Origin: DASRCB01 sp035653295
GTDB taxonomy: Bacteria > Acidobacteriota > Terriglobia > Bryobacterales > Bryobacteraceae
NCBI GenBank assembly: GCA_035653295.1
Contig: DASRCB010000387.1
Location: 1-45,263, forward strand
DNA length: 45,263 nt
Direction of reading: 5' to 3'
Shown in pieces: positions 42,805-45,263 of the stretch (position 1 is its first letter; every line of letters begins with the position of its first letter). The notes under the pieces were generated by a model that ran no database searches, was not told the DNA's origin, and was given only the letters and a program-made list of their open reading frames with translations. Made by a program: the position numbers and the translations under genes.

Positions 42805-45263
42805 TTACTCCTCCCGCAGCAGCTTCACAGGATCGAGCGACAGCGCCCGGCGAGCCGGAATCCAGGTCGCCAGCAGACCGGTCATGCCCATCGCCGCTAC
42901 CGCCCCGCCGAGAACCATCGGATCGCGCGGAGTCGCGGTGTAGACGATCGCGCCAACCACACGGCTGGCGAGGATACCGAGCAGCAGCCCTGCCCCCGAT
43001 CCCCACACCAGCAGCTTCAAAGGCCGTCCGAGCGCGGCCCGCAGAACCTCCCATCGCTGTGCGCCGAGCGCCATCCGAATCCCCAGTTCTTTCAGGCGCC
43101 GGCTGACCGAGTAGGCGGCAGTGCCAAAGATGCCGGTGATGGCCAGCATGGCGCCCATGCTTCCCAGCACCCCCAGCGCGAGAGTCGCCATGCGCGCCGC
43201 GAACAGAATGGGCCCGAGCCCCTGACGCCAGGTTTGGATGTACGCGGGAATGCCGGGATCGAGCGCGCGCAGTCTGCTCCTCATCGCCGCCGCAACTTCG
43301 TGTGGATCCAGTTCGGAGCGCACCACGACGGTCGCGCTGCTCGATTGCTCCTGCAGTATTGGGAGAAACATTGCCGGAAGCTGGTTCTCGGTCAGTTGAC
43401 CGTATTTTCCGTCTTCCGCGACGCCCACCACCTGCACCCGCGCGCCATCCTTCAGCCTGTAAGAACCGCCGATGGCCTTCGAAGCCGACCGGTAAAGCCG
43501 GCGCGCGAACTCGTTGTTGACCACCGCCACGCGCGAGGCGCTCTCGTCGTCACGCCAGGTAAACGCTCTTCCGGCCACGAGAGTTGTACCCGCCGCGCGG
43601 AAGTACTCCGGCGAGATACTGTAGGTCGCGGCGAGGAATGCGGCGTTCGCAGGCCGCAGATCGGCTGTGCCGGCGTTGAAGACGGGCCGTGCATCGGTGT
43701 CGCCGGCCGATGCCACCGGCGGCAGACTGATCAGGGCGGCCGCCTTCACGCCGGGGATGTCCTGCATCGCGCGCAGGATCCGTTTTTCCAGGGCTGTCGC
43801 GGCCTCGCCGCGATACCCCGCCATGTTCAGATCGGTATCCATCAGCATGGCGTCCCGCGGCTCGAAGCCGAAATCGCTGCCGAGCGACCGCTTCATGCCG
43901 CGGACCGCAACCATGGAAGCGGTGACCAGCACCGCGCAGATGGCAATCTGTGCGACCACCAGCACCTCGCGAAACGTGATCCGCCGGCCGCTCGTTGCTC
44001 TGGAACCCGATTTGACGATGTGATACGGATCGGTCTGAAATACTTGCCTCAGTGGCGCAGCGCCAAACAGAAACCCGGCTGCGACCGTCAGGAGAACCGC
44101 GACCGCGTATACCTTCGCGCCGGGATCGAAATTCATTCGGACCGGGTACTTCGCAAACGGCTGCCACGCGCTCAGTCCGCGCAACACATTGACGCCGGCC
44201 CACACGCCGGCCGCGCCACCGAGCAGCGAAATCACGATCGCCTCGGTGAACAGTGTACGGACGATCCGGCCGCGCCGCGCGCCGAGAGCGAGCCGCAGAG
44301 CCACATCCCGCGAGCGGTCCGCTGCGCGCGCGGCAAACAGGCTTCCCAGGTTGGCGCAGGCGGCCAGCAGGATCAGCGCCGCGAGCACCATCAACGCGGC
44401 CAGAAAGCCGCGTGTTCCGTTTCCGGAAACGTCGCCGAACAGATTGGGGTGGGCCACCCTGAATTTCAATTTGTCTTCGCTGCCCGGATAGGTCCTTTGC
44501 AGCCAGGCGCCGATCGAGTCCAGATCGCCGATCGCCTGCCGCGGAGAAATCCCTGGCTTCAAATGTCCCACCGTCATCAGCAGCGAGAGGTTCGAGCGCT
44601 CGTCGAGGCTGTTCTTCCTAATCAGCGGGATAAAGAAATCCTGTCCGAAGAACGAAACGGGTCCGTGGAATCCAGGCGGCGCCACGCCGATTATGGCGAA
44701 GGGGCGCTTGTTCAAGCGCACAGTCCGGCCGACGATGCCCCGATCTTCGTGAAAGCGGCTGTGCCAGTAAGCGTACGTGAGCACGATACAGCCTTCGTCG
44801 CCGGGCTGGATGAACCGGCCCAGAAACGGGTGAACGCGAAACACGGCGAAGTAGTTGCCACTCACTTCATCGGCGAATGCGGTGTTGGCGCCATCGCCGG
44901 TATCGAGTGCGACCTCGCTGTTGTTGTACGCGGCGAGTCGGTCGAAACTGCGGTTGCGGTCGCGCAGGTCCACGTAATCGGGATAGGACAGCGTCGTCCA
45001 TTTCTCGTTCCCGTGCTCGATCGTGTAGAGGGTGTCGGGCTCAGGCACGTTCAACGGACGCAGGATCAGGGCATCGAGCGCGCCGAATACCACCGCGTTG
45101 GCGGCGATAGCCAGCGCCAGGGTCACCACGGCGACAGCTGTGAATGCCGGAGTCTTCGCCAGAATTCTGATGCTGTAACGAAGATCCTGAACGGTGTTGT
45201 CAATCAGGCCAACACCGCGCGCGTCCCGGCACTCCTCTCTGCGCTGGGTCAGGCCATCCATCG
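42805..45263 (-). CDS. ADOP-family permease, second copy (5' end outside window)
   Basis: The frame stays open to the right edge, so the N-terminus is missing; comparison with the paralogue suggests about 60 residues (the helical prefix) lie beyond 45263. The visible 818+ residues repeat the same order: helix, MacB-like core (YPDYVDLRDRNRSFDRLAAY), FtsX bundle (ACANLGSLFAARAADRSRDVALRLALGARRGR), second core and FtsX unit ending SLDPVKLLREE. Sequence is clearly related to, but well diverged from, the copy at 40133. Its TAA (42805-42807) is 2 bp from the ATG of that copy, so they form one operon. Confidence 0.92.
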   Translation of the reverse strand, partial: MDGLTQRREECRDARGVGLIDNTVQDLRYSIRILAKTPAFTAVAVVTLALAIAANAVVFGALDALILRPLNVPEPDTLYTIEHGNEKWTTLSYPDYVDLRDRNRSFDRLAAYNNSEVALDTGDGANTAFADEVSGNYFAVFRVHPFLGRFIQPGDEGCIVLTYAYWHSRFHEDRGIVGRTVRLNKRPFAIIGVAPPGFHGPVSFFGQDFFIPLIRKNSLDERSNLSLLMTVGHLKPGISPRQAIGDLDSIGAWLQRTYPGSEDKLKFRVAHPNLFGDVSGNGTRGFLAALMVLAALILLAACANLGSLFAARAADRSRDVALRLALGARRGRIVRTLFTEAIVISLLGGAAGVWAGVNVLRGLSAWQPFAKYPVRMNFDPGAKVYAVAVLLTVAAGFLFGAAPLRQVFQTDPYHIVKSGSRATSGRRITFREVLVVAQIAICAVLVTASMVAVRGMKRSLGSDFGFEPRDAMLMDTDLNMAGYRGEAATALEKRILRAMQDIPGVKAAALISLPPVASAGDTDARPVFNAGTADLRPANAAFLAATYSISPEYFRAAGTTLVAGRAFTWRDDESASRVAVVNNEFARRLYRSASKAIGGSYRLKDGARVQVVGVAEDGKYGQLTENQLPAMFLPILQEQSSSATVVVRSELDPHEVAAAMRSRLRALDPGIPAYIQTWRQGLGPILFAARMATLALGVLGSMGAMLAITGIFGTAAYSVSRRLKELGIRMALGAQRWEVLRAALGRPLKLLVWGSGAGLLLGILASRVVGAIVYTATPRDPMVLGGAVAAMGMTGLLATWIPARRALSLDPVKLLREE

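Noticed and set aside
42803..43054. 84-residue N-terminal extension of the first ADOP permease
   Set aside because: It overlaps the coding end of the second ADOP gene and is low-complexity Gly/Arg/Ala; the ATG at 42802 has GGAGGAG and starts at the family N-terminus.

Overview
The window is about 45 kb of GC-rich, gene-dense bacterial chromosome with no tRNA, rRNA, CRISPR array or mobile element that I can recognise. The gene content points to Acidobacteriota, probably a Solibacter/Bryobacter-like member. The clues are two tandem ADOP-type permeases (the 'acidobacterial duplicated orphan permease' family) at 40133-45263, a Ser/Thr kinase fused to TolB-like and TPR regions, two Tat-exported Gfo/Idh/MocA oxidoreductases, DUF2934, an LssY_C protein, and ECF sigma factors paired with FecR-type or membrane partners. 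This is inference from family distribution; there is no rRNA marker.

Layout. 1-2700 (minus): TPR membrane protein followed by a ClC chloride channel/antiporter cut by the window edge. 2807-4892 (plus): SDR dehydrogenase and a secreted gluzincin peptidase. 4893-7382 (minus): STAS protein, zinc alcohol dehydrogenase and a D-threonine-aldolase/D-serine-dehydratase-like PLP enzyme. 7403-10593 (plus): KDPG aldolase, Tat-exported Gfo/Idh/MocA oxidoreductase, MFS transporter. 10519-12467 (minus): LssY_C protein and YhhQ-type queuosine-precursor transporter. 12520-16671: small lipoprotein, two convergent geranylgeranyl-reductase-family flavoproteins, hemL. 16696-19410: second Tat Gfo/Idh/MocA enzyme, exonuclease III, coiled-coil zinc-ribbon protein. 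19503-24665 (plus): unknown gene, the cdaA-cdaR-glmM cluster (c-di-AMP synthesis and cell-wall precursor), DoxX, a polyol-type dehydrogenase. 24666-25114: the only long intergenic stretch; it holds two perfect hairpins and a probable 23-codon gene. 25115-27242 (plus): dciA-like gene, gatC, gatA. 27250-30055 (minus): ECF sigma, four-helix membrane protein, secreted alpha/beta hydrolase. 30176-35473 (plus): deoC, GAF-GAF-SpoIIE phosphatase, lysA, then ECF sigma and FecR-like anti-sigma. 35488-45263: exported methyltransferase, DUF2934, kinase, Ku, and the two ADOP permeases.

Many genes overlap by 4 bp (ATGA, GTGA or TTGA), suggesting translational coupling. Carbohydrate use (KDPG aldolase, DeoC, Gfo/Idh/MocA enzymes, dehydrogenases, MFS), signalling (STAS, SpoIIE phosphatase, two ECF modules, kinase, c-di-AMP) and envelope functions are intermixed.

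The most notable non-genic signal is promoter layout. About ten first-in-transcript genes have a TANNNT-like -10 hexamer ending 5-8 nt before the start codon and no Shine-Dalgarno sequence, which predicts leaderless mRNAs. In contrast, two Tat-oxidoreductase genes have the hexamer 21 nt upstream plus a good Shine-Dalgarno. At 7389-7395 one symmetric -10 appears to serve two divergent leaderless genes. I did not find an obviously new multi-gene system; the best novelty candidates are the small hairpin-flanked gene near 24.9 kb and this promoter architecture.
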